Positions 1 through 8,067 of a DNA stretch of 64,000 nucleotides are shown piece after piece. This DNA comes from CADEDV01 sp964596345 (GTDB lineage: Bacteria > Bacteroidota > Bacteroidia > Chitinophagales > Chitinophagaceae). The DNA is taken from contig CAZQSZ010000002.1 of NCBI GenBank assembly GCA_964596345.1, forward strand, positions 806,001 through 870,000. Direction: 5' to 3'. The notes beneath the pieces were generated by a model that was given only the letters and a program-made list of their open reading frames with translations, was not told the origin of the DNA and searched no databases. Each line of letters opens with the position of its first letter. Position 1 is the stretch's first letter. The translations under genes and the position numbers were made by a program.

Positions 1-521
1 GGGGGTTTTACCGGAGGTTCCATCACCGCCCCGCATTTGTTACAGGTACGGTGCATGGTACTTTCCCAGAAGCGGTTCATGACCGGGGGTAGTTGTTTAA
101 CAATATCATCCACATGCAAAGCTTCTTCATATAGTTTATTCCCGCATTTTTCGCAGAACCATAAAAAGCCGTCGTCTTCCGATTCTCTTTTCTTTTCGAT
201 CACCAGGCCAACGGTGCCGGGTCCCCGTTGCGGGGAATGTGGTGTTTTGGGAGGTAATAAAAATATTTCCCCTTCTTTGATAGGTATGTCTCTGAATTCC
301 CCGTTGTCAATGATCTTAACCACGATATCACCTTCCACCTGGTAATAGAGTTCTTCTGTTTCATTGAAATGATAATCTTTCCGGGCATTGGGCCCGCCCA
401 CGATCATGACAATAAAATTCTCTGCATCCTTATAGATGCATTGGTTACCAACCGGCGGTTTCAGCAGGTCACGGTTATCGTCGATCCATTTTTTAAGATT
501 GAAAGGGGCTATGACAGGCAT
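1..521 (-). CDS. nbaC: 3-hydroxyanthranilate 3,4-dioxygenase (3' end off window)
   Basis: Opens the ring of 3-hydroxyanthranilate to 2-amino-3-carboxymuconate semialdehyde, a central step of kynurenine-route tryptophan degradation. The start is ATG at 521 (MPVIAPFNLKKW). The cupin iron ligands are visible as H51, E57 (HFNETEELYY) and H95 (PKTPHSPQRG). The bacterial-type rubredoxin-like site is also present: C123xxC126 and C160xxC163. 173 residues are in the window with no stop yet; the bacterial family is about 175-180 residues, so only a few residues are missing. It is divergent from the rest of the catabolic cluster. The carboxylase-type next enzyme (ACMS decarboxylase) is not in the window and may lie just beyond the left edge. 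Confidence 0.95.
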   Translation of the reverse strand, partial: MPVIAPFNLKKWIDDNRDLLKPPVGNQCIYKDAENFIVMIVGGPNARKDYHFNETEELYYQVEGDIVVKIIDNGEFRDIPIKEGEIFLLPPKTPHSPQRGPGTVGLVIEKKRESEDDGFLWFCEKCGNKLYEEALHVDDIVKQLPPVMNRFWESTMHRTCNKCGAVMEPPVKP

Positions 522-548
522 GTAACAAGTTTTTGATGTAAATAAGTT

Positions 549-608
549 TTGCCACTAAGGCGCAAAGCCACGAAGAAAGAAAGTTGGTGTCTTAGTATCC
601 TCGTGGCG
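549..608. repeat. Imperfect inverted interspersed repeat in divergent promoter region
   Basis: The block reads GCCACTAAGGCGCAAAGCC at the left and ends CTTAGTATCCTCGTGGC. The two ends are imperfect reverse complements (GCCAC.A.G against CT...GTGGC). It sits between the divergent dioxygenase and SDR genes and does not code. Similar words (ACTAAGGC.CAAAG) are a familiar kind of dispersed bacterial repeat, which is recollection rather than a search result. Confidence 0.55.
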
Positions 609-655
609 AATATATTAAGCGAAAAATTACAACAATTTTCTTTAGGTTTGATTCT

Positions 656-1441
656 ATGAATCTCTCCCTGGAAGGAAAAAAAGCGGTTGTTTGCGGCAGT
701 ACACAAGGTATCGGGCTGGCGATTGCCGAAGAACTGGCCTTGCTGGGTGCTCATTGCACCTTAATAGCCCGCAATGAAGAAGCACTGAAGGCCGCGGTAA
801 AAAAACTGGATACCAGCCTGCAGCAACAGCATCAGTACCTGCTCGCTGATTTCAGTAAGCCGGAGGAAGTAAAAAAGATAATTGAAGCCTACACTGCTTC
901 CAATACCGTTCATATCCTGATCAATAATACCGGCGGGCCTGCAGCAGGGCCGGTCACCCAAGCCACCGAAGATGCTTTTATCAATACGTTCAACCAGCAC
1001 CTGGTCTGTAATCATATTTTAGCAAAGGCTTGTATTCCTTCCATGAAAAAAGAAGGCTATGGCCGTATCGTGAATATTATTTCCACTTCAGTCAAAATAC
1101 CGCTGAAGAATTTGGGTGTGTCCAATACGATCCGGGGGGCCGTGGCCAGTTGGGCCAAAACCTTATCGAATGAAGTGGGGCAGTTCAATATTACCGTGAA
1201 TAATGTATTACCCGGGTTTACCAGCACGAACCGTTTAACAACCCTGATCGATAACATGGCGAAAAAGGGGAATACCGGAATTGATAGCATAGAAAAGAAT
1301 ATGCTGGAAGAAGTGCCGATGAAACGTTTTGCGGAGGCTTCGGAAGTGGCAGCCGTGGCGGCATTCCTGGCATCACCGGCCGCCTCTTATGTGAATGGAG
1401 TGAGTATACCGGTGGATGGGGGAAGGACAGGAAGTATTTGA
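656..1441 (+). CDS. SDR-family protein of kynurenine cluster, altered active site
   Basis: A 261-residue Rossmann short-chain dehydrogenase-like protein. The cofactor motif is G14STQGIG20, the NNAG-like motif is N90NTGG94, and the C-terminus has PVDGGRTGS, a complete SDR length. The usual catalytic YxxxK is absent: where it should be the protein has S156NTIR160, after Ser143/Ser145. Related SDRs with SNxxR at this place exist in many bacteria, so this is a subfamily trait rather than damage. It is first in a run with the semialdehyde dehydrogenase, RidA, kynU and kmo, about 70 bp between genes, so a role in the 3-hydroxyanthranilate branch is inferred. No specific reaction can be assigned. 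Confidence 0.85.
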   Translation: MNLSLEGKKAVVCGSTQGIGLAIAEELALLGAHCTLIARNEEALKAAVKKLDTSLQQQHQYLLADFSKPEEVKKIIEAYTASNTVHILINNTGGPAAGPVTQATEDAFINTFNQHLVCNHILAKACIPSMKKEGYGRIVNIISTSVKIPLKNLGVSNTIRGAVASWAKTLSNEVGQFNITVNNVLPGFTSTNRLTTLIDNMAKKGNTGIDSIEKNMLEEVPMKRFAEASEVAAVAAFLASPAASYVNGVSIPVDGGRTGSI

Positions 1442-1508
1442 AGTTTGAGGTTCAAGGTTCGAAGTTCCCCGACCTCTTATAACCTCAAACATCGAACAAC
1501 AAATTTCA
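1442..1508. repeat. TTTGA/TCAAA word repeat, inverted arms (family A)
   Basis: The left arm has TTTGAGGTTCAAGGTTCGAAG and the right arm AACCTCAAACATCGAAC with TTTCAAAC. The arms are reverse complements built from a repeated TTTGA(G/A)GTT word, enough to form a hairpin. It fills almost the whole gap between the SDR gene and the aldehyde dehydrogenase gene. Confidence 0.6.
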
Positions 1509-1511
1509 AAC

Positions 1512-2969
1512 ATGCAATTAGAAATACCATATCACTTAGAGAACTATATCGGCGGCAACCTGGTCGGTCCGCTGAGTGGTAATTTCATTGACAATATCAA
1601 CCCGGCTACGGGTGAAGTGGTGGGGCAGATTCCCGACAGCAACGAGAAAGATGTGAATATTGCCGTGGAAGCGGCGAAGAAAGCATTGGTGAACTGGAGT
1701 TCCACCTCGCCAGAAGAACGGTTTAAAATCTTAAACCGCATTGCAGAACTTATAGATACGCATCTTGATGAACTGGCATTGGCAGAAACTAATGATAATG
1801 GCAAGCCTTTATGGTTAAGTAAGAAAGTGGATATACCAAGGGCCTCTGCGAATTTCCGGTTCTTTGCCACCGGCATTATGCATTTTGCTACGGAGAGTCA
1901 CAGCATGGAAGATAAGGCGGTCAACTATACTTTACGTCAGCCCATTGGTGTTGTGGGATGTATCTCTCCCTGGAATTTACCCTTGTATTTATTTACCTGG
2001 AAAATTGCACCGGCACTGGCGGCGGGCAATTGTGTGATCGCCAAGCCATCGGAAGTAACACCGGTTACTGCATTCCTGTTGTCCAAAATTTGCAAAGAAG
2101 CCGGTTTGCCTGCAGGGGTGTTGAATATTCTTCACGGAACGGGTACCAACACCGGGGAAGCCATCGTGAAGCATCCCGATATAAAAGCGATCTCCTTTAC
2201 GGGCAGTACAAGAGCTGGTGAACGGATCGCTTCCATCGCAGCGCCGAAGTTTAAAAAATTATCACTGGAACTGGGTGGTAAAAATCCCAATATCATTTTT
2301 GCGGATTGTGACTGGGAGAAGATGATGAAGACGACTATTCAATCTTCCTTTAGCAACCAGGGTGAAATTTGTTTATGCGGTAGCAGAATATTAATTGAAG
2401 AGACGGTGTATGAAAAATTCAAAACAGAATTTATAGAACGGACAAAAGCATTAATAGTGGGTGATCCGCTGGAGGAGCATTCAAAACAGGGAGCTATCGT
2501 CAGTAAAGTGCATTTTGACAAGATCATGCGATGTATTGATACGGCCAGGCAGGAAGGCGGGAAGATATTATGTGGCGGGTCTGCTGTACGACCGGAAGGA
2601 CGTTGTGCCAACGGCTATTTTATACAGCCTACAGTGTTGGAAGGATTAGGTCCCGGTTGTCAAACGAACACAGAAGAGATATTCGGACCGGTAGTAACCT
2701 TGCAGTCTTTCAAAACAGAAGAGGAGGCTTTGCAATTAGCCAATGCAACACAGTATGGCTTGGCGGCCACGATCTGGACACAGGATATTTCCAAAGCCAA
2801 CAGGGTGGCGGCAAAAGTGGAAAGTGGTATCATTTGGATCAATTGCTGGTTGTTGCGTGATCTCAGAACTCCTTTTGGAGGAATGAAGAACAGTGGTGTG
2901 GGAAGAGAAGGTGGCTGGGAAGCATTACGGTTTTTTACGGAAGCAAAGAATGTTTGTATCGACTTATAG
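1512..2969 (+). CDS. 2-aminomuconate 6-semialdehyde dehydrogenase (ALDH family)
   Basis: NAD-dependent oxidation of 2-aminomuconate 6-semialdehyde to 2-aminomuconate is the expected reaction. The 485-residue protein has the complete ALDH fold. The oxyanion Asn is N155 in SPWNLPLYLF, the general base is E253 in LELGGKNPN, and the nucleophile is C287 in NQGEICLCGSR. The NQGEICLCGSR signature is typical of the ALDH8/AmnC-NbaE group acting on hydroxy- or aminomuconic semialdehydes rather than betaine-type ALDHs. Its place between an SDR and a RidA-type deaminase, upstream of kynU and kmo, supports the aminomuconate substrate. The alternative is a 2-hydroxymuconate semialdehyde dehydrogenase; context makes that less likely. 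Confidence 0.93.
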   Translation: MQLEIPYHLENYIGGNLVGPLSGNFIDNINPATGEVVGQIPDSNEKDVNIAVEAAKKALVNWSSTSPEERFKILNRIAELIDTHLDELALAETNDNGKPLWLSKKVDIPRASANFRFFATGIMHFATESHSMEDKAVNYTLRQPIGVVGCISPWNLPLYLFTWKIAPALAAGNCVIAKPSEVTPVTAFLLSKICKEAGLPAGVLNILHGTGTNTGEAIVKHPDIKAISFTGSTRAGERIASIAAPKFKKLSLELGGKNPNIIFADCDWEKMMKTTIQSSFSNQGEICLCGSRILIEETVYEKFKTEFIERTKALIVGDPLEEHSKQGAIVSKVHFDKIMRCIDTARQEGGKILCGGSAVRPEGRCANGYFIQPTVLEGLGPGCQTNTEEIFGPVVTLQSFKTEEEALQLANATQYGLAATIWTQDISKANRVAAKVESGIIWINCWLLRDLRTPFGGMKNSGVGREGGWEALRFFTEAKNVCIDL

Positions 2970-3044
2970 TTTAATGTTCAGGGTTTGATGTTTGACGTTT
3001 TATGCCGGCCTCAGATATCTGACCTCTGATTTCAAATCTATGTT

Positions 3045-3461
3045 ATGAGTAATTTCTTTTTTAATACCAGTAAAGCGGCAAAGCCCCTCGGTGCTTACCC
3101 GCATGCAAAAAAAGTGGGTAACCTTCTTTTCTTATCCGGTATCGGTCCGAGAAATCATAAGGATGATACCATACCCGGCCTGGAACTGGATGCGGAGGGG
3201 AATATTATCAAGTATGATATTGAGGCGGAATGTCATTCTGTGTTTGCCAATGTGAAAGCGGTTTTGGAAGCCAGTGGCAGCAGCTGGAACAAGATCGTGG
3301 ATGTAACGGTGTTCCTGACCAATATGAAAAAGGATTTTCCTGTTTACAATAAAATCTATGCGGAATATTTTACGTCCGTCCAGGCCTGCCGCACTACGGT
3401 GGAAGTGAAAAGTTTGCCCACACCGATCGCTATTGAACTGAAAGTGATTGCAACAATCTGA
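3045..3461 (+). CDS. RidA-family deaminase, probable 2-aminomuconate deaminase
   Basis: A 138-residue RidA/YjgF/UK114-family protein (LGAYPHAKKVGNLLFLSGIG, C-terminal CRTTVEVKSLPTPIAIELKV). The CRTTVEV segment carries the conserved Arg that binds the carboxylate of imine/enamine substrates. In the 2-nitrobenzoate and kynurenine pathways a RidA-like protein (AmnD/NbaF) deaminates 2-aminomuconate to 4-oxalocrotonate. Position directly after the semialdehyde dehydrogenase supports this over general RidA imine hydrolysis. The upstream gap holds another word repeat (TTTGATGTTTGACG, TCTGACCTCTGA). The specific substrate is inferred from context. Confidence 0.88.
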   Translation: MSNFFFNTSKAAKPLGAYPHAKKVGNLLFLSGIGPRNHKDDTIPGLELDAEGNIIKYDIEAECHSVFANVKAVLEASGSSWNKIVDVTVFLTNMKKDFPVYNKIYAEYFTSVQACRTTVEVKSLPTPIAIELKVIATI

Positions 3462-3536
3462 TCAATTCATTTGGCAAAAGGATTCGTTTGGATAATTCCC
3501 ATTAACCAATCAACTCAAAACTACTAAACGAAGAAG

Positions 3537-4811
3537 ATGGTTTACCAGAATACGTTAGCGTTTGCACAACAAATGGATGAAGCAGATCCCTTACATGAGT
3601 TCAAAAGTTATTTCTATATCCCGCAGCAGGAGGGGAAAGATTGTATTTATTTTACCGGGAATTCATTAGGACTTCAGCCCCGCATCACCGCACAATATGT
3701 GCAGCAGGAATTAGAAGACTGGGCCCGGCTTGGTGTGGAGGGACATTTCCAGGCTAAAAATCCCTGGATGCCTTACCACGAGATATTTCCCCGGCAATTA
3801 GCAAAGATCGTTGGGTGTAAAGAGGAAGAAGTAGTGGTAATGAACCAGCTGACGGTCAACCTGCATTTGCTGATGGTGAGTTTTTACAGGCCCACGCAAC
3901 ATCGGTATAAGATCATTTGTGAAGCCAAAGCATTTCCTTCGGATCAGTATGCGTTTGAAACACAGGCAAAGTATCATGGGTTTGATCCGGCCAATGCAGT
4001 TATTGAAGTAGCACCGAGAGAAGGAGAGTATACACTGAGAACAGAAGATATTATTAATACGATCAATCAACATGGAGATACTGTGGCTGTTGTGCTCTTT
4101 GGCGGCATTAACTATTATACAGGTCAGTTCTTTGATTTGGAAGCAATCAGCAAAGCAGCACATGCGGTGGGAGCTTATGCCGGTTTTGACCTGGCACATG
4201 CGGCCGGGAATGTGGAATTGCAGCTGCATGACTGGGATATTGATTTTGCCTGCTGGTGTTCGTATAAATATTTGAACAGCGGACCGGGCGGAGTGGCAGG
4301 AGTGTATATTCATGAAAAACATATTGCCAATAAAGAATTGCCCCGTTTTGCCGGTTGGTGGGGATATAAAAAAGACACCCGGTTTAAAATGGAAAAAGGC
4401 TTTGACCCGATCCCAACAGCAGAAGGATGGCAACTGAGTAATGCACCCATCTTATCCATGGCCGCTCATAAAGCGGCATTGGATATTGTTGAGGAAGCAG
4501 GAATGGAAAAATTACACAGGAAGCGAAGACAATTGGCCGGTTATTTACATTATATACTGGCGGAGATCAACCACAACCATGCTGAAAAAATTATTGAAGT
4601 GATAACGCCAGCGGATGAAAATGAACGGGGTTGCCAGGTATCGATGCTGATGCTGAAAAGAGGAAAGGAAATATTTGACGGGCTGACGAAACAGGGAGTG
4701 ATCGCCGACTGGCGGGAACCCAATGTGATCCGGGTGGCCCCGGTTCCTTTGTACAATACATTTGAAGATGTGTGGCGGTTTGGTGCATTGGTTGATCAGT
4801 TGATCAGTTAA
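3537..4811 (+). CDS. kynU: Kynureninase
   Basis: PLP enzyme that cleaves (3-hydroxy)kynurenine to (3-hydroxy)anthranilate plus alanine. At 424 residues it matches the family length. The PLP-binding lysine is K244 in CWCSYKYLNSGPGG, and the cofactor aspartate lies in YAGFDLAHAAGN. The N-terminal FTGNSLGLQPR motif of kynureninases is present. It is followed 23 bp later by kmo in the same direction. The last codons and the stop lie inside a short dispersed repeat (GTTGATCAGTTGATCAGTTAAC), so the native C-terminus may have been remodelled by that element. Confidence 0.97.
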   Translation: MVYQNTLAFAQQMDEADPLHEFKSYFYIPQQEGKDCIYFTGNSLGLQPRITAQYVQQELEDWARLGVEGHFQAKNPWMPYHEIFPRQLAKIVGCKEEEVVVMNQLTVNLHLLMVSFYRPTQHRYKIICEAKAFPSDQYAFETQAKYHGFDPANAVIEVAPREGEYTLRTEDIINTINQHGDTVAVVLFGGINYYTGQFFDLEAISKAAHAVGAYAGFDLAHAAGNVELQLHDWDIDFACWCSYKYLNSGPGGVAGVYIHEKHIANKELPRFAGWWGYKKDTRFKMEKGFDPIPTAEGWQLSNAPILSMAAHKAALDIVEEAGMEKLHRKRRQLAGYLHYILAEINHNHAEKIIEVITPADENERGCQVSMLMLKRGKEIFDGLTKQGVIADWREPNVIRVAPVPLYNTFEDVWRFGALVDQLIS

Positions 4812-4815
4812 CAGG
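4791..4815. repeat. GTTGATCAGTTAAC word repeat at kynU 3' end (family F)
   Basis: GTTGATCAGTTGATCAGTTA followed by ACAGG. A close relative occurs on the opposite strand at 16759-16787 (read in reverse: GTTGATCGGTTGACAGGTTA, then ACTGG). The TAA stop of kynU (4809-4811) is part of the repeat. Confidence 0.55.
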
Positions 4816-4834
4816 TTTAATTGAAAAAACAGGT

Positions 4835-6184
4835 ATGAAAAAAAATGTGACGATAATTGGGGCAGGGTTAGTCGGATCATTGTTATCCATTTATTTGGCA
4901 AAGAGAGGGTATCGTGTTTCCATATTTGAACGGCGCCCTGATATGCGGAAAGAAAAAATATCCGCCGGTCGTTCTATTAATCTTGCTTTGAGCGACCGGG
5001 GTTTGCTGGCCCTGGATAAAGTAGGTTTGGCCGATGCAATAAAAAATATTTCTATTCCCATGCACGGCCGTCATATTCATAATATGGACGGCAGCACTGC
5101 ATTTCAGCCTTATGGAAAAGAAGGACAGTTTATTAATTCTGTATCCAGGGGAACTTTGAATATGAAACTGATGGACCTGGCTGAACAGCATGGAGTGCAA
5201 ATTCATTTCAACCATAAATGCTCTGCTATTGACTGGAAGACAAATATGATCAACATTGAATTACCCAACTTCCAACTTCAAACCACAAACTTCGAACTCT
5301 TATTTGGTTCCGACGGTGCTTTCTCCGCAGCCCGGATGCAACACCAGTTGCAGCATGATAAATTCAACTACAGCCAGTATTATATTGATTGCGGGTATAA
5401 GGAACTGACCATTCCTCCAACGGCGGCGGGTGATTTTGCCATGGAAGTAAATGCACTGCATATCTGGCCCCGTAAAGATTATATGCTGATCGCATTGCCG
5501 AACCTTGATAAGACATTTACCTGTACTTTGTTCTTCCCATTTGAAGGACCCGCCTCTTTTTCTAACCTTACTACTAAAGAAAAAGTGCAAAGCTTTTTTG
5601 AAACGACATTCCCGGATGCGATTGCACTGATGCCGGATTATGTGAACGAGTTTTTCCATAATCCCACATCTTCCTTAGTTACTGTAAAATGTTTTCCCTG
5701 GGTGCGGGAAGATAAATTTGCGTTGATTGGTGATGCAGCCCATGCCATCGTACCTTTCTTCGGACAAGGAATGAATTGCGGATTTGAAGATTGCCGGGTA
5801 TTGGACGAACTAATCGATCAATACGGGGAGGATTGGACTGCTATTTTACAACAATATCAAATATTGCGTAAACCCGATGGCGATGCGATCGCCGATCTGG
5901 CGATCAATAACTTCACTGAAATGCGTGACCGGACGGCTGATCCCCGGTTCTTACTCCAGAAAAAAATAGAAGCCAGGCTGCATGAGAGATACCCGGATAA
6001 ATGGATACCTGCTTATTCGCAGGTAACATTCAGTCCGCAGATCCGCTATTCCGAAGCTTTGCAAAGAGGGCAACAGCAGGAAGCGATCATGCTGGAAGTG
6101 ATGAAAATTGATGATATTGAACATAGATGGAATGACGACCAGCTTCACCAGCAGATTATTGAGCAAAGAGTGGATCGTGTTTGA
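4835..6184 (+). CDS. kmo: Kynurenine 3-monooxygenase
   Basis: FAD/NADPH hydroxylase converting kynurenine to 3-hydroxykynurenine. At 449 residues it has the N-terminal dinucleotide motif IIGAGLVGSLLSIYLAKRG, the KMO signature GRSINLALSDRGL near residue 50, and the second FAD motif LIGDAAHAIVPFFGQGMNCG about residue 300. Together with kynU and the dioxygenase this defines the 3-hydroxyanthranilate branch. An odd segment before FGSDGAFSA (ELPNFQLQTTNFELL) is encoded by a TTCAAAC/TTCGAAC-type dispersed repeat read in frame. The stop codon lies in a second copy of the same family that follows the gene. Confidence 0.96.
   Translation: MKKNVTIIGAGLVGSLLSIYLAKRGYRVSIFERRPDMRKEKISAGRSINLALSDRGLLALDKVGLADAIKNISIPMHGRHIHNMDGSTAFQPYGKEGQFINSVSRGTLNMKLMDLAEQHGVQIHFNHKCSAIDWKTNMINIELPNFQLQTTNFELLFGSDGAFSAARMQHQLQHDKFNYSQYYIDCGYKELTIPPTAAGDFAMEVNALHIWPRKDYMLIALPNLDKTFTCTLFFPFEGPASFSNLTTKEKVQSFFETTFPDAIALMPDYVNEFFHNPTSSLVTVKCFPWVREDKFALIGDAAHAIVPFFGQGMNCGFEDCRVLDELIDQYGEDWTAILQQYQILRKPDGDAIADLAINNFTEMRDRTADPRFLLQKKIEARLHERYPDKWIPAYSQVTFSPQIRYSEALQRGQQQEAIMLEVMKIDDIEHRWNDDQLHQQIIEQRVDRV
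5264..5299. repeat. In-frame family A repeat inside kmo
   Basis: CCCAACTTCCAACTTCAAAC then CACAAACTTCGAACTC: four spaced copies of an AACTTC(A/G)AA(C) word, the same word type as the intergenic repeats at 1442-1508 and 6179-6238. It is translated as PNFQLQTTNFEL without breaking the frame. Confidence 0.5.
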
Positions 6185-6238
6185 TGTTTGAAGTGTGAGG
6201 TTTTTAACGCTATACATCAAACTTCACACATCAAACTG
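6179..6238. repeat. Family A inverted repeat at kmo 3' end
   Basis: The left arm is GTTTGATGTTTGAAGTGTGA and the right arm CATCAAACTTCACACATCAAAC, near-perfect reverse complements around a short AT-rich centre. The kmo stop TGA is in the left arm, and the pyrF promoter element starts one base after the right arm. It could act as a bidirectional hairpin or terminator between kmo and pyrF. Confidence 0.65.
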
Positions 6239-6246
6239 TATTTTTG
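6239..6246 (+). promoter_or_regulatory. TAnnTTTG -7 element of pyrF
   Basis: TATTTTTG matches the Bacteroidota -7 consensus and lies only five bases before the pyrF ATG (6252). Transcription would start at or just before the start codon, predicting a leaderless or near-leaderless mRNA. Confidence 0.6.
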
Positions 6247-6251
6247 CACCC

Positions 6252-7076
6252 ATGACCCGCCAGCAACTCATTGACCAGATCCGCCAAAAACAATCCTATC
6301 TCTGCGTGGGGTTGGATACCGACATTACAAAGATTCCCCAGCATTTACTCAATGATACCGACCCGGTCTTTGCATTCAACAAAGCGATCATTGATGCTAC
6401 CCGGGATCTTTGTGTAAGCTATAAGATCAATACGGCTTTTTATGAAGCATTGGGTGTAAAAGGATGGGTGGCATTGGAAAAAACAGTTCGCTATATTGGT
6501 GAGGAACATTTTAAAATTGCGGATGCCAAGCGGGGTGATATCGGTAACACATCCGATCAGTATGCCAAAGCCTTTTTTGAAGCATTGCCCTTTGATTCGG
6601 TGACGGTAGCACCGTATATGGGCGAAGACAGCGTAAAACCTTTTTTACAGCATGCAGGGAAATGGGCCATTGTTTTAGGATTGACTTCTAATAAAGGTGC
6701 AGAAGATTTTGAATTGCAAAGGATGGTTAGCGAAGACACTAACCATGGTAGTATGTTATATGAAAAAGTGCTGACTACTGTTGCCGCCTGGGGTTCTCCC
6801 AATAACCTGATGTTTGTAGTAGGTGCCACTCAAGCGGATGCATTTACCAATATCAGGAAATTAACTCCCGATCATTTTTACCTGGTTCCCGGCGTGGGAG
6901 CACAGGGCGGCAGCTTAAAAGAAATTTCTGAAAAAGCCATGAATAAAGATTGCGGCCTGCTGGTAAACGCCAGCCGGGCTATCATTTATGCTTCCTCCGG
7001 TAAAGATTTTGCGGAGAAGGCAAGAGATGTGGCGAAGGAGTACAGGGAGGAGATGTGTCTTTATCTTAATCTTTGA
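6252..7076 (+). CDS. pyrF: Orotidine 5'-phosphate decarboxylase, type 2
   Basis: Decarboxylates OMP to UMP, last step of de novo pyrimidine synthesis. The ATG at 6252 (MTRQQLIDQIRQKQ) gives 274 residues, the normal size for the long type-2 family; the frame stays open upstream, but that part is repeat-derived. The catalytic segment IADAKRGDIGNTSDQYA holds the Lys and Asp residues of the active site. VGLDTDITKIP at the N-terminus and LLVNASRAIIYAS at the C-terminus are further family landmarks. It is separated from kmo by a hairpin-forming repeat and has its own promoter, so it is probably a separate transcription unit. Confidence 0.96.
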   Translation: MTRQQLIDQIRQKQSYLCVGLDTDITKIPQHLLNDTDPVFAFNKAIIDATRDLCVSYKINTAFYEALGVKGWVALEKTVRYIGEEHFKIADAKRGDIGNTSDQYAKAFFEALPFDSVTVAPYMGEDSVKPFLQHAGKWAIVLGLTSNKGAEDFELQRMVSEDTNHGSMLYEKVLTTVAAWGSPNNLMFVVGATQADAFTNIRKLTPDHFYLVPGVGAQGGSLKEISEKAMNKDCGLLVNASRAIIYASSGKDFAEKARDVAKEYREEMCLYLNL

Positions 7077-7473
7077 TACGGCTTTTTTTATTTAATAACC
7101 CACCTGTCAGGCCTGCTATAATTACGAGCAAGCAAATCGTTATTTTAAACGGCGTAATGTCATACCCGTTTTTTTTGAATAAGTAGAAAAGGATAACGGT
7201 TAAAACTATTCCTGTTATACCAGCGTGTGTTTTATCTTTTCTTGTAGAAATTGAAGCTGTCAAGCTGCCTCCTGCTAAAGCACCGATAATTAATCCTAAT
7301 GCAGAAAGTGTAAGTCTTGATTCTTTTGTGATCGTGTGGCCATTCGAGCTTTCAATTCTGTTTAATCTTGAATTCGCTCCAATAGAAATAAACAGGAAAA
7401 TTAATAACCCTGAAATTACTCCTGCCACCACCGATAAAAAATTTCTCCATATTTCTTTAGGCGGATAACCCAT
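7066..7473 (-). CDS. Small membrane protein, function unknown
   Basis: About 135 residues with four hydrophobic segments: FLSVVAGVISGLLIFLFISI, LSALGLIIGALAGGSL, GITGIVLTVILFYLF and ITICLLVIIAGLTGGLL. The N-terminus MGYPPKEIWRN looks cytosolic. The ATG at 7473 is chosen because it sits one base after the stop of the upstream YCII-like gene, which suggests translational coupling; an in-frame upstream start would overlap that gene. It converges on pyrF with a short 3' overlap. No family was recognised. Confidence 0.75.
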   Translation of the reverse strand: MGYPPKEIWRNFLSVVAGVISGLLIFLFISIGANSRLNRIESSNGHTITKESRLTLSALGLIIGALAGGSLTASISTRKDKTHAGITGIVLTVILFYLFKKNGYDITPFKITICLLVIIAGLTGGLLNKKSRIKD

Positions 7474-7474
7474 G

Positions 7475-7903
7475 CTAGTTTTCTTTCTTTGGTTTACCCG
7501 GTGCAAAACTTCCCGACGGTTCGCTGTACCACGGCACTATGTCAACAATGAAAATGCCTGCGGCTATGGAAGGATCTGTTTGTACATAGCTCTCTGCTTC
7601 TTCTTTTGTTTTGCAATCCAGGATAAAAAGTCCTCGCCAGGTAAAATCATTTTTACCAAAAGGGCCGGCTGCTTTCAGGATTCCTTCCTGGTGCAATCGT
7701 TCCATATTGGCGAAATGGCCTGCAAATAATTTTTTTCGTTGCGTTGTGTCGGTGATCTCTTTATCCTTTGGACCGGTTTTCAGGATCACCAGCCAGAATT
7801 GTTTCACCTGTGGCGCTGTTTTTTTTGCCGAGGAATCCTGCTGGCCAAAAGAAACCGGGCACAGGGCCAGCAGCAGGATCAGCAGGAGGACGCTTCTTTT
7901 CAT
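7475..7903 (-). CDS. Secreted YCII-like domain protein
   Basis: The ATG at 7903 gives MKRSVLLLILLLALCPVSFG, a clear signal peptide, and a 142-residue protein. The mature part (QFWLVILKTGPK ... HFANMERLHQEGILKAAGPF ... RGLFILDC ... AESYVQTDPSIAAGIF) has the layout of the YCII ferredoxin-like fold: LxxG..H...M..L...G.l...GP....g.....v.....eeA......DP......f. YCII proteins are often single-domain, cytosolic and of unclear catalysis, so an exported one is slightly unusual. It is followed directly by the small membrane protein gene. Confidence 0.8.
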   Translation of the reverse strand: MKRSVLLLILLLALCPVSFGQQDSSAKKTAPQVKQFWLVILKTGPKDKEITDTTQRKKLFAGHFANMERLHQEGILKAAGPFGKNDFTWRGLFILDCKTKEEAESYVQTDPSIAAGIFIVDIVPWYSEPSGSFAPGKPKKEN

Positions 7904-8016
7904 GAAGGTTTGTTTTATTAAATGTATCATTTTTTTGCAAGGAAATAAGCAGTTCCGGGGCTCTTCCGACAGGTAATTATTCATAAACAATCAGGGTTTA
8001 ACTACAAACTTTCTAA

Positions 8017-8024
8017 TACCTTTG
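8017..8024 (+). promoter_or_regulatory. TAnnTTTG -7 element of gcdH
   Basis: TACCTTTG, with a TTTAA at about 20 nt upstream as a weak -33 element. It implies a leader of about 40 nt before the gcdH ATG. Confidence 0.55.
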
Positions 8025-8067
8025 CGGCAGCTAAAAAGAAATCAAAAATCTTAAACAGACAATAACG

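Noticed and set aside
3798..4433. 211-codon minus-strand frame opposite kynU
   Set aside because: Shadow of a well-supported enzyme gene; no recognisable protein pattern.
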